From assembly GCA_900143635.1 (NCBI GenBank), contig FREY01000003.1, forward strand, positions 325,220 through 389,219: DNA of 64,000 bases. Reading direction: 5' to 3'. This DNA comes from Rhodobacteraceae bacterium Alg231-04. GTDB lineage: Bacteria > Pseudomonadota > Alphaproteobacteria > Rhodobacterales > Rhodobacteraceae. The notes below the pieces were generated by a model. It was not told the DNA's origin. It saw only the letters and a list, made by a program, of their open reading frames with translations, and made no database searches. Both the position numbers and the translations under genes were made by a program. This document shows, in pieces, positions 54,665-64,000 of this stretch; the first letter of the stretch is position 1; each line of letters begins with the position of its first letter.

Positions 54665-56866
54665 ATGCCCTATGCCCATTCCGACAAATCCGACGCCGCG
54701 ATGACCACGCGTGCGCCGCAGCACCGCCCTAAGTTGGAGGGCGGCAAGCAATTTGTCATGCATACAGAGTTTTCTCCGGCCGGTGATCAGCCCACCGCTA
54801 TCGCCGAATTGTCCACCGGCGTGCTGAACGGCGACCGCGATCAGGTGCTGCTGGGCGCCACTGGTACGGGCAAGACTTTCACCATGGCCAAGGTGATCGA
54901 GGAAACCCAGCGCCCGGCCATCATCCTTGCCCCAAACAAGACGCTGGCGGCGCAACTATACGGTGAATTCAAAAGCTTTTTCCCCGAGAATTCGGTCGAA
55001 TATTTCGTCTCTTTCTACGACTACTACCAGCCCGAAGCCTATGTGGCGCGCTCGGACACCTATATCGAGAAAGAAAGCCAGATCAACGAACAGATCGACC
55101 GGATGCGCCACTCGGCCACGCGCGCACTGCTGGAGCGCGACGATGTGATCATCATCGCCTCCGTGTCCTGCATCTACGGTATTGGTTCAGTCGAGACCTA
55201 TTCGGCGATGACCCAAGATCTGAAAACCGGCGAAATGTACGACCAGCGCCAAATCATGGCAGACCTGGTTGCCCAGCAGTATAAACGCAATGATGCCGCC
55301 TTTCAGCGCGGATCGTTCAGAGTGCGCGGCGACACGCTGGAAATCTTCCCGGCCCACCTCGAGGATCGCGCCTGGAAATTGTCCTTCTTTGGTGAGGAGC
55401 TGGAGGCAATCACCGAGTTCGACCCGCTGACGGGCGAGCGCACCGGCACATTCGAGCAGGTCCGCATCTACGCCAACTCGCACTATGTGACGCCCAAACC
55501 GACGCTCAATCAGGCCGTGATCTCTATCAAGGCAGAGCTAAAAACCCGCCTCGCCCAGCTGGTCGACGAGGGCAAACTGCTGGAGGCCCAGCGGCTGGAG
55601 CAGCGCTGCAACTTTGACATTGAGATGTTGGAGGCGACCGGCCATTGCAACGGGATTGAGAACTACTCGCGCTATCTGACGGGCCGCGCACCGGGTGAGC
55701 CGCCCCCTACCCTTTTTGAGTTCATCCCCGACAATGCCATCGTGTTCGCCGATGAATCCCACGTCTCGGTGCCGCAGATCGGCGGCATGTACAAGGGCGA
55801 CTACCGGCGTAAATTCACCCTTGCGGAACATGGCTTTAGGCTGCCGTCCTGCATGGATAACCGCCCGCTGAAGTTCGAGGAATGGGACGCCATGCGCCCG
55901 CAGTCCGTCTTTGTGTCGGCCACCCCGTCGGCATGGGAGATTGATCAGGCAGGCGGGGTTTTTGCCGAACAAGTGATCCGTCCCACTGGCCTTCTGGACC
56001 CGCAGATCGAAATCCGCCCCGTGGGTATGCAGGTCGATGATTTGCTGGACGAGGTCCGCAAAGTCACCGCCAATGGATTCCGGACTTTGGTGACCACACT
56101 CACCAAACGCATGGCCGAGGATCTGACCGAATACCTGCATGAACAGGGCATCAAAGTCCGCTACATGCACTCCGACATCGACACGCTGGAACGGATTGAG
56201 ATCCTGCGCGATCTGCGTCTTGGCGCCTTTGACGTGCTGATCGGCATCAACCTCTTGCGTGAGGGGCTGGATATCCCCGAATGCGGGCTGGTCGCCATTC
56301 TGGACGCCGACAAGGAAGGCTTCCTGCGTTCTGAAACCTCGCTGATCCAGACCATCGGCCGCGCCGCCCGTAACGCCGACGGCCGCGTCATCATGTACGC
56401 CGACCGCATCACCGGTTCGATGGAGCGCGCCCTTGGCGAAACCGACCGCCGCCGCGACAAACAGATCGCCTATAACGAGAAGCACGGCATCACACCGGAG
56501 ACCGTAAAGAAAAACGTCGAAGACGTGCTGGCCGGCCTCTACCCCGGTGACACCGACCAGTCGCGCGTCACCGCCAAGATCGACAACCCGCTGCATGGCG
56601 CCAATCTGGAGGCCGTTCTGGACGGGCTTCGCGCCGATATGCGCAAGGCGGCCGAGAACCTGGAGTTCGAAGAAGCCGCCCGTCTGCGCGACGAGGTCAA
56701 ACGGCTGGAGGCCGTCGATCTGGCCATCGCCGACGACCCATTGGCGCGGCAGTATGCGGTCGAGAAAGCCTCGGAGGCGGCAGTGAAATCGCGTGGCCGG
56801 TCCTCGGCGGGCAAGGCCGGAACGCGGGCCTATCGGGGGAAATCGCAGAAAAAATTCGGCGGATGA
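54665..56866 (+). CDS. uvrB: Excinuclease ABC subunit B
   Basis: The product has 733 residues. The helicase core has [14 protein letters not shown] (Walker A), the beta-hairpin segment [28 protein letters not shown] and the motif VI stretch [16 protein letters not shown]-terminal UVR motif for UvrC/UvrA contact appears near 650-690 ([20 protein letters not shown]). It is part of nucleotide-excision repair. The slightly long Ser/Lys-rich C-terminus is usual in the group. It overlaps the DUF218 gene by four bases. Confidence 0.96.
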   Translation: MPYAHSDKSDAAMTTRAPQHRPKLEGGKQFVMHTEFSPAGDQPTAIAELSTGVLNGDRDQVLLGATGTGKTFTMAKVIEETQRPAIILAPNKTLAAQLYGEFKSFFPENSVEYFVSFYDYYQPEAYVARSDTYIEKESQINEQIDRMRHSATRALLERDDVIIIASVSCIYGIGSVETYSAMTQDLKTGEMYDQRQIMADLVAQQYKRNDAAFQRGSFRVRGDTLEIFPAHLEDRAWKLSFFGEELEAITEFDPLTGERTGTFEQVRIYANSHYVTPKPTLNQAVISIKAELKTRLAQLVDEGKLLEAQRLEQRCNFDIEMLEATGHCNGIENYSRYLTGRAPGEPPPTLFEFIPDNAIVFADESHVSVPQIGGMYKGDYRRKFTLAEHGFRLPSCMDNRPLKFEEWDAMRPQSVFVSATPSAWEIDQAGGVFAEQVIRPTGLLDPQIEIRPVGMQVDDLLDEVRKVTANGFRTLVTTLTKRMAEDLTEYLHEQGIKVRYMHSDIDTLERIEILRDLRLGAFDVLIGINLLREGLDIPECGLVAILDADKEGFLRSETSLIQTIGRAARNADGRVIMYADRITGSMERALGETDRRRDKQIAYNEKHGITPETVKKNVEDVLAGLYPGDTDQSRVTAKIDNPLHGANLEAVLDGLRADMRKAAENLEFEEAARLRDEVKRLEAVDLAIADDPLARQYAVEKASEAAVKSRGRSSAGKAGTRAYRGKSQKKFGG

Positions 56867-57345
56867 CTGCGGCCATTGTCCTTGGCGCAAAGGTGCTGAG
56901 GGACGGCACCCCCTCCCCGGCGCTCCGGCGCCGGACCCTGCACGCTGTTTCTCTGTACCGCGCTGGAACAGTATCGTCCATTATCTGCTGCGGCGGCCTT
57001 GGTCGGTTCCCACCCACCGAGGCCGAGGTCATGCAGGTCTTGTGCCGCGGCGCCGGTGTTCCGGAAACGGCGATCCTGCTGGAGAGCGCTTCGACCTCGA
57101 CGCTGGAAAACCTGCTGAACGCCCGACCACTGCTCGCAGCCTGTGGTGGCAAGGACGCGGTGATCGTGACCGATATTTTTCACAAGTGGCGCGCGCGTAT
57201 GACTGCGCGCCATCTGGGTATCCGGGCAACCGTTTCCTGCCCGGCCCTGGACGGTGTCTCAAGGATGAAAATCCTAAAGCTCTTCTTGCGGGAGGCCTTA
57301 GCTCTGGGCTGGTACTGGTGGCGGCTGAACCGCGTCAATTCGTGA
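56863..57345 (+). CDS. YdcF/DUF218-family protein
   Basis: The product has 160 residues: [52 protein letters not shown] and [14 protein letters not shown]. This is the DUF218 fold (YdcF, SanA, ElyC). The family has been linked to envelope functions. There is no N-terminal membrane anchor here. It starts within the uvrB stop. Its 3' end overlaps that of the next, convergent gene by 11 bases. Confidence 0.85.
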   Translation: MTAAIVLGAKVLRDGTPSPALRRRTLHAVSLYRAGTVSSIICCGGLGRFPPTEAEVMQVLCRGAGVPETAILLESASTSTLENLLNARPLLAACGGKDAVIVTDIFHKWRARMTARHLGIRATVSCPALDGVSRMKILKLFLREALALGWYWWRLNRVNS

Positions 57346-57724
57346 CGTTTACCCGCAGGTAGTCGCGGACACCGCCGTCGAAGACTTCAACCTGAACCAT
57401 GACGCCGCCATTGACGATTTTTGCGGCGGCCGATGGGTCGATATGCCCATTTCGCAGCATGTTTTCCATAACGGCCCGGTTGTTCTTGTCCTGAAAAATC
57501 GGATCCCAGTCATCGCCGGGCTGTGACACCCCGAACCGGTGCACGTTGGCCCGGTCCTGCCTCAGAATCTGCCATGGCTCCTGCAGACGGGACCCGGAAG
57601 AATTATAGAGATCATCCTGCCCAATGAAAGCCACGTATCGGGCAATCAAACTGTCCGCCATTGCGGCCGGCGCAGACATTATTGACGCGGTGACGCATGC
57701 CAGGGCCAATTTTGTTATTCTCAT
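57335..57724 (-). CDS. Secreted protein of unknown function
   Basis: The product has 129 residues with a signal peptide (ITKLALACVTASIMSAPAAMA). The mature part shows YVAFIGQDDLYNSSGSRL, EPWQILRQDRANVHRFG and KIVNGGVMVQVEVFDGGVRD. There are no cysteines or known motifs. I chose the ATG at 57724 because it starts the signal peptide. Not recognised. Confidence 0.7.
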   Translation of the reverse strand: MRITKLALACVTASIMSAPAAMADSLIARYVAFIGQDDLYNSSGSRLQEPWQILRQDRANVHRFGVSQPGDDWDPIFQDKNNRAVMENMLRNGHIDPSAAAKIVNGGVMVQVEVFDGGVRDYLRVNVTN

Positions 57725-57877
57725 GAATACACTCCGAAAATCCAATGCTGCAAACATTCGACAAAACGCAGGTTTTGACAACGGAATTTTGGACGCACGG
57801 GCCGTCTTAGGGGCGGCGGCAATCACGTGATGCGCTTTGATTTGTGCCGGTAGGTGCGCACCCCGGTCCACATGAAC

Positions 57878-57913
57878 AAAAAACCCGGCTGGAGATACCA
57901 ACCGGGTTTTTCC
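57878..57913 (-). terminator. Rho-independent terminator of the nqr operon
   Basis: A stem of ACCCGG/CCGGGT with inner TGG/CCA pairs is flanked by A-run and T-run, so it can work both ways. On the minus strand it comes about 20 bp after the nqrF stop. Confidence 0.85.
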
Positions 57914-57933
57914 AATGTTTCTGATGGGCCTGA

Positions 57934-59154
57934 TCAGCCCCCGAAATCATCCAGCATGATGTCTTCGCGATCGACACCCAGGTCCAGCAGCATGTTGATC
58001 ACCGACTGGTTCATGATGGGCGGGCCACACATGTAGAATTCGCAATCTTCCGGCGCCGGGTGGTTCTTGAGGTATTCCTCAAACAGCACGTTGTGGATGA
58101 AGCCGGTGTAGCCTTTCCAGTCATCTTCGGGCTGGGCATCGGACAGAGCCACGTGCCACTCGAAGTTCTCATTCTCTGCCGCCAGCGTGTCGAAATCTTC
58201 GACAAAGAACATCTCTTTCTTCGAACGCGCGCCGTACCAGAAGCTGATTTTACGATCAGAATTCAGGCGCTTAAGCTGGTCAAAGATATGGCTGCGCATC
58301 GGCGCCATGCCGGCACCACCGCCGATAAAGACCATTTCCTTCTGGGTGTCGCGGGCAAAGAACTCGCCAAACGGACCCGAGATGGTGACCTTGTCGCCGG
58401 GCTTCAGGTCGAAGATGAAGGACGACATCTGGCCGGCCGGGATACCGGTGCTGCCTGGAGGCGGCGAGGCAACCCGGACGTTGAGCATGATCATGCCCTT
58501 TTCATCCGGGTAGTTGGCCATCGAATAGGCACGTTCCACCGGTTCGGTCACTGTGGATTCATACTGCCACAGGTTAAACCGGTCCCAATCTTCGCGATAT
58601 TCCTCACCGATATCGAAGTCGGTGTATTTCAGCGAATGGGCCGGAGCCTCAATCTGGATGTAGCCACCAGCGCGGAAGTTCACGTCCTCGCCCTCGGGCA
58701 GGTCCAGAACCAGATCTTTGATGAAGGTCGCGACGTTGTCGTTGGAGCGCACGGTGCACTCCCACTTTTTGACGCCAAAGACCTCCTCCGGGACTTCGAT
58801 ATCCATGTCCTGCTTCACCGCCACCTGACAGGACAGGCGGTCGCCGCAAGATGCTTCGCGCTTGGTGATATGGCCTTCTTCGGTGGGCAGGATCGACCCG
58901 CCACCCGAATGGACTTTCACCCGGCACTGGGCGCAGGTGCCGCCGCCGCCACAGGCGGAGGGGACAAATAGTTTTTCGCCGGCCAGCGTTTGCAGCAATT
59001 TGCCGCCCGCAGGCACAGAGATGGTTTTCTCACCGTTGATGGTGATGTTCACATTGCCTGTCGACACCAGCTTGGAGCGCGCCGCCAGAATGACAGCAAC
59101 CAAAGCCAAAACGATCAGGGTGAAGAGGAGGACGCCAAGTCCGAAGGTTTCCAT
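57934..59154 (-). CDS. nqrF: Na+-translocating NADH:quinone reductase subunit F
   Basis: The product has 406 residues. There is an N-terminal membrane helix, a ferredoxin-type 2Fe-2S domain with Cys residues in [12 protein letters not shown] and a later SCQV, an FAD domain ([11 protein letters not shown]) and an NADH domain ([13 protein letters not shown], ending YMCGPPIMN). It takes electrons from NADH and starts the transfer through NqrB-E. Last gene of nqrABCDEF, 13 bp after nqrE. Confidence 0.96.
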   Translation of the reverse strand: METFGLGVLLFTLIVLALVAVILAARSKLVSTGNVNITINGEKTISVPAGGKLLQTLAGEKLFVPSACGGGGTCAQCRVKVHSGGGSILPTEEGHITKREASCGDRLSCQVAVKQDMDIEVPEEVFGVKKWECTVRSNDNVATFIKDLVLDLPEGEDVNFRAGGYIQIEAPAHSLKYTDFDIGEEYREDWDRFNLWQYESTVTEPVERAYSMANYPDEKGMIMLNVRVASPPPGSTGIPAGQMSSFIFDLKPGDKVTISGPFGEFFARDTQKEMVFIGGGAGMAPMRSHIFDQLKRLNSDRKISFWYGARSKKEMFFVEDFDTLAAENENFEWHVALSDAQPEDDWKGYTGFIHNVLFEEYLKNHPAPEDCEFYMCGPPIMNQSVINMLLDLGVDREDIMLDDFGG

Positions 59155-59167
59155 GATCCGAGCCCCC

Positions 59168-60428
<1,261 letters not shown>

Positions 60429-60429
<1 letters not shown>

Positions 60430-61235
60430 CAGAAATCTCCCGCTTGCAGGGTGGTCAGGAAGGGCGCGTAGCCCGCCTCACCCATCCAGAATTTCACCAG
60501 GTTATCCACCCCGACCGAGGTCAGCGTCGCACCAGCCAGCGCGTCGATATGGTGGTCCGGCCCGGCTGCGGTCTGTGTCTTGGCAACAGTGATCTGCAGG
60601 GTGCCTTCACCGTCGTGCAGCTTCTTGCCGCTCCACAAGGACTTCCAACGCGGGTTGTCCACCTCAGCACCCAGCCCCGGCGTTTCGCCGTGCTGGTAGA
60701 ACTGCAAGCCGAAGATGTCGTTGCCGTTTTCCTCGACGGCGATGAAACCATAAAGGGTCGACCACAGGCCGTAGCCGTGGATCGGCATGATCACCTTGTC
60801 CAGATCGCCCGCGTCATCGCGCAGCAGATAGACGGTCACAAAGTTCGACTGGCGGCCAATGCCGGCCGGGTCGTTGTCCAGTGCGGTCGACAGCTCAGGA
60901 TCAGTGGATGCCGCGCGGTCGTCGAATGTGGCCGCGTCGAACTGATCGGTGAATGTGCCAGTGGCCAGCTCCAGAACCTGCGGCTCAAACGCGCCGAAGG
61001 CGTCGGTGATGTCTACGCCCGGTTCATACAGACCTGCGACCTGCAGAATGTTGATCTGCTTGTCCTTCAGCTTGTTGGCTTCCTGTACCGGACGCAGCGA
61101 CACGGCGGCCGCGGACACGATCATGGAGGCAAACAGGCACAGGGTGACGGCTACGAAGATGGTTTTTGGCACCGAATCCGGCGGCAGCGCCAGGAAGCGG
61201 CCAATCGGGCCCTTGGGGGTTGCGGTATCAGACAT
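60429..61235 (-). CDS. nqrC: Na+-NQR subunit C (covalent FMN)
   Basis: The product has 268 residues with an N-terminal helix and a periplasmic domain. The flavinylation site reads [14 protein letters not shown], where NqrC usually has SGATLTS; the FMN-linked Thr is kept. It requires ApbE for flavin transfer, and no apbE is complete in this window. It overlaps nqrB by eight bases. Confidence 0.95.
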
Positions 61236-62448
61236 GACGCTTCGCCCTCCGTTTGATATTGGCCTGCACGACGAAGTAGTCGATCAGCGGCGCAAAGACG
61301 TTGCCGAACAGGATCGCCAGCATCATGCCTTCCGGGAAGGCCGGGTTGATGACGCGGATCATCACCACCATGAAACCGATCAGTGCGCCATAGATGTAGC
61401 GGCCCAGATTGGTGTGGCTGGCAGAGACCGGCTCGGTCACCATGAAGACCAGACCAAAGGCAAAGCCGCCGGTCACAAGGTGCCAGTGCCAGGGCATGGC
61501 AAACATCGGGTTAGTGTCGGAACCGATGACGTTCAGCAGCAGGGTAAAGCCCACCATGCCCGCCATACATCCAACAACCAGACGGTAGTTGGCGATCTTG
61601 GTAATCAGCAGGAAGACCAGACCGATCAGACAGGCCAGCGTCGAGGTTTCCCCCATCGAGCCTTGCACAAAGCCAAGGAAGGCATCCATCCATTCAACAC
61701 CATTGGCAGCCAGCGCCTGATAGCCATCAGAGGCACCAACGGACAGCATGGTCGCGCCCGAGAAACCATCAACCGGTGTCCAGATGCTGTCGCCGGACAT
61801 ATAGGCCGGATAGGCAAAATACAGGAACGCACGACCCGTCAGAGCCGGGTTGAGGAAGTTCTTGCCGGTGCCGCCAAAGACTTCCTTGCCGATGACAACG
61901 CCAAAGGAGATGCCCAGTGCAACCTGCCACAGCGGAACAGAGGCCGGCAGGATCAGCGTGTAGAGCATGGAAGTAACAAGGAAGCCCTCGTTCACTTCGT
62001 GGCCGCGCACGGTGGCAAACAGCACTTCCCAGATGCCACCGATGACCAGCGTGGTGAGGTAGATCGGCAGGAAATACAGGAAACCATGCGCCATATTGGC
62101 GGCGATGTTATCCGCGTTATAGCCGATGCCCAGCATATCGATGATCGCTGCACGCCAGCCCGAGGCCCCGTGCGTGGCAATTGCCGAGTTGATCTGGAAG
62201 CCGGTGTTATACAGCGCCATCAGGATACAAGGGATCGCCGCGATGACCACATAGGTCATGATCCGCTTCATATCGACATAGGACCGCGCATGGGGCGCGG
62301 CGGTGGTGACAGTCTTCGGAGTGTAGATGAAGCTTTCCACCATCTCGTAGATGGGGAAGGCTTTCTCGTACTTGCCGCCCTTCACAAAGTGCGGCTCTAT
62401 CCGGTCAAAGAAGTTGCGCAGACCCAATGCCTTAACCCTCCTTCTCAA
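61228..62448 (-). CDS. nqrB: Na+-NQR subunit B (covalent FMN, riboflavin)
   Basis: The product has 406 residues and about ten membrane helices. The FMN-Thr site is in DGFSGATMLSVG, and a GTGKNFLNPALTGRAF segment is typical. It holds FMN and riboflavin and forms much of the Na+ path. It starts inside the 3' end of nqrA (17-base overlap). Confidence 0.95.
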   Translation of the reverse strand: MRRRVKALGLRNFFDRIEPHFVKGGKYEKAFPIYEMVESFIYTPKTVTTAAPHARSYVDMKRIMTYVVIAAIPCILMALYNTGFQINSAIATHGASGWRAAIIDMLGIGYNADNIAANMAHGFLYFLPIYLTTLVIGGIWEVLFATVRGHEVNEGFLVTSMLYTLILPASVPLWQVALGISFGVVIGKEVFGGTGKNFLNPALTGRAFLYFAYPAYMSGDSIWTPVDGFSGATMLSVGASDGYQALAANGVEWMDAFLGFVQGSMGETSTLACLIGLVFLLITKIANYRLVVGCMAGMVGFTLLLNVIGSDTNPMFAMPWHWHLVTGGFAFGLVFMVTEPVSASHTNLGRYIYGALIGFMVVMIRVINPAFPEGMMLAILFGNVFAPLIDYFVVQANIKRRAKRHV

Positions 62449-63769
62449 TTTTGGTCAGGCTGTCGCGCAATGCGAGCCCGTAATCATATTTGGCAGGACA
62501 AGCGAACCCGATAAGGCCGAGATCCTCTTCGTCCAGTTCCAGCGCACCCAGCGCCTGTGCGGTGTCCGTGTCCATCACCAGAAGCGCGCGCAGCAGCTGT
62601 GTCGGCAGAAAATCCTGCGGCATCAGCTCTTCAAAGGTGCCGGTGGGCACCATGGCGCGGCGGCCACCGTTCATGTTGGTGGTCAGCGCATAGAGCTTTT
62701 TGGAAAAGGCAGAGCCCAGCACCGGCTGCAAAGCGTATTTGCTGCCCATCGGACGGATCCAGCCCATCGGGATCTGCTTGGGATCTTCTTCGATCACGGT
62801 GATCTGGCGCGCATAGCGGCCCAGATAGCTGTCTGCGCCCTCACCGGCGCGACCCGACAGGATCGACCCGGAAATGATGCGCTGCGTCACCGACGTATCC
62901 GTCTCGCCCGCTGTCAGCTCCGCCATGGAAGCACCCTGAAGCGTGCGCACCAGACGCGGATTGGACATCAGCGGACCCGACAGGGCCACGACACGCTCGG
63001 CGTTGATGGTGCCGGTTTCCAGCAGACGGCCAATCGCGATCACGTCCTGATAGCCGATGGTCCAGACTGTCTTGCTGCCCGAGGGCGGCTCGAGGAAATG
63101 CATATGCGTGCCAGCCAGGCCTGCGGGGTGCGGGCCGACAAAGCCTGCGACCTCAACACCTGACGCAGCGGGCACAGTCGCGCCGATCTCCTGACACAGG
63201 TAGGTCTTGCCCTCACTGAGCGAGGCAATCGCTTCCAAACCTTTGGCGAACGCATCCGCGGCGTCTGCAATGATCACGGCAGCGTCTGCGGCCAGCGGTT
63301 CCGATTCCATTGCCGTCACATAAAGTGCGGCAGGGCGCGCGGCCGGATCCGGCACCACCGAATAGGGGCGCGTGCGGAACGAGGTCCACAAACCGGCGGC
63401 GCAAAGACGCGCGGCCAGGCCTTCCGGGGTCGCAATGTCGCCAATCGCACTGAAATCGACGGGTTCTGCCGCACTGGCATCCACTTCGATCTCTACACTG
63501 ATCAGCACACGGCGCGCGCCACGGTTGACCGCTTTGACGCGACCCGCCACCGGCGACACGACCAGCGCGTCCGGGGTGTCTTTATGCGCGAATACGGGGC
63601 TGCCGGCGGCGACAACATCGCCCTCCTGCACCGAAAGGCGCGGCTTCAGGCCCAGATAGTCGGCGCCCAACAGCGCAACTGTCTTGACCTCGGGGCCTTG
63701 TGTGATCTCTTGCGAAGGAGCGCCCTTCACCGGAAGATCCAGCCCTTTTTTTAACTTGTATTGCTGCAA
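62432..63769 (-). CDS. nqrA: Na+-NQR subunit A
   Basis: The product has 445 residues from a TTG at 63769. This start gives LQQYKLKKGLDLPVKGAP, matching the family start (M-KIKKGLDLPI-G-P); the frame is open further up, but with non-homologous sequence. A GAAGAAGAG-type site lies before it. It is a peripheral cytoplasmic subunit with a quinone-related role. First gene of the operon; 170 bp separate it from the divergent gene at 63941. Confidence 0.93.
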   Translation of the reverse strand: MQQYKLKKGLDLPVKGAPSQEITQGPEVKTVALLGADYLGLKPRLSVQEGDVVAAGSPVFAHKDTPDALVVSPVAGRVKAVNRGARRVLISVEIEVDASAAEPVDFSAIGDIATPEGLAARLCAAGLWTSFRTRPYSVVPDPAARPAALYVTAMESEPLAADAAVIIADAADAFAKGLEAIASLSEGKTYLCQEIGATVPAASGVEVAGFVGPHPAGLAGTHMHFLEPPSGSKTVWTIGYQDVIAIGRLLETGTINAERVVALSGPLMSNPRLVRTLQGASMAELTAGETDTSVTQRIISGSILSGRAGEGADSYLGRYARQITVIEEDPKQIPMGWIRPMGSKYALQPVLGSAFSKKLYALTTNMNGGRRAMVPTGTFEELMPQDFLPTQLLRALLVMDTDTAQALGALELDEEDLGLIGFACPAKYDYGLALRDSLTKIEKEG

Positions 63770-63940
63770 GCGCTTCTCTTCTTCTCTGCAGCCAGTACAT
63801 GGCCGGTTTGATTTAGCGTTATGCGGATTCGAGCCGGTAATAATGCGAACAGCAGCGAGAACCCACACCTATTGTGATTTTTTTCCGAAAATGTGTATCA
63901 GGGCGCAGATAGTTGCTGAAGATGTACAGGAGAGGCCGGA

Positions 63941-64000
63941 ATGGCGTCAATAATTGGTGGAAAAGTGACACGGGCACTGGCTGCGGGGCTGTTGCTGGCG
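63941..64000 (+). CDS. N-terminus of a secreted or membrane protein, cut by the window
   Basis: An AGGAGAGG site is followed by ATG and MASIIGGKVTRALAAGLLLA, the start of a signal peptide or anchor. It is divergent from nqrA. The remainder is outside the window, so no family can be given. Confidence 0.55.
   Translation, partial: MASIIGGKVTRALAAGLLLA

Noticed and set aside
63941-64000. Calling the partial gene apbE (flavin transferase often near nqr)
   Set aside because: Only 20 residues of signal-like sequence are visible; nothing specific to ApbE.

Overview
The window reads as chromosome (or a large replicon) of a marine roseobacter-type alphaproteobacterium (Rhodobacterales; Leisingera/Phaeobacter/Ruegeria-like). 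This is inferred from high-GC codon use, a complete six-gene Na+-NQR operon, an alphaproteobacterial complex I accessory subunit, DUF1499, DUF5765 and MYG1 genes, and several IS3, IS5 and IS110 remnants of kinds I associate with this group. No rRNA, tRNA or CRISPR was recognised.

Layout. (1) 1-1.24 kb: two facing IS3-family remnants. (2) 1.37-9.4 kb: a LysR regulator divergent from a polar amino acid ABC importer, followed by a cysteine hydrolase, a DMT exporter, an ornithine cyclodeaminase and an M20 acetylornithine deacetylase-like enzyme; this is probably an operon for uptake and breakdown of an (acyl)ornithine-like compound. (3) 9.5-13.6 kb: a decayed region with IS110, IS3 and IS5 pieces and a broken MbcA/ParS antitoxin, enclosing a secreted beta-trefoil protein and a DUF1499/TetR divergent pair. 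(4) 13.96-18.2 kb: a MacAB-like ABC efflux operon. (5) 18.6-52.5 kb: a dense stress and energy island. (6) 53.0-57.7 kb: housekeeping genes (MYG1, complex I subunit, uvrB, DUF218). (7) 57.9-63.8 kb: nqrABCDEF.

The island is the most interesting part. It holds an FtsH-like AAA protease with an Arg in its P-loop, a type II P-type ATPase, GroEL, a LonB-type protease, universal stress proteins, an acetate-CoA ligase / pyruvate dehydrogenase / carrier-protein operon, a DUF2267 protein, a CRP/FNR regulator, an OmpR-type regulator, a FixL-like kinase without the haem histidine, a host-attachment-like protein, an M50 protease with CBS domains, Hsp20, FtsH, PRPP synthetase, AMP phosphorylase, PfkB, PEP synthase and a cytochrome c. 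Ten 14-bp FNR/FixK-type boxes (TTGAY-N4-RTCAR) lie in front of nearly every transcription unit, mostly at a spacing that suits class II activation. The only CRP/FNR gene in the window has a matching recognition helix and lacks the Fe-S cysteines of FNR. The gene set parallels the mycobacterial DosR dormancy regulon (Hsp20, USPs, PfkB, P-type ATPase, M50-CBS protease). I propose a locally wired low-oxygen or quiescence programme combining protein quality control, acetyl-CoA supply and adenylate/pentose-phosphate turnover.
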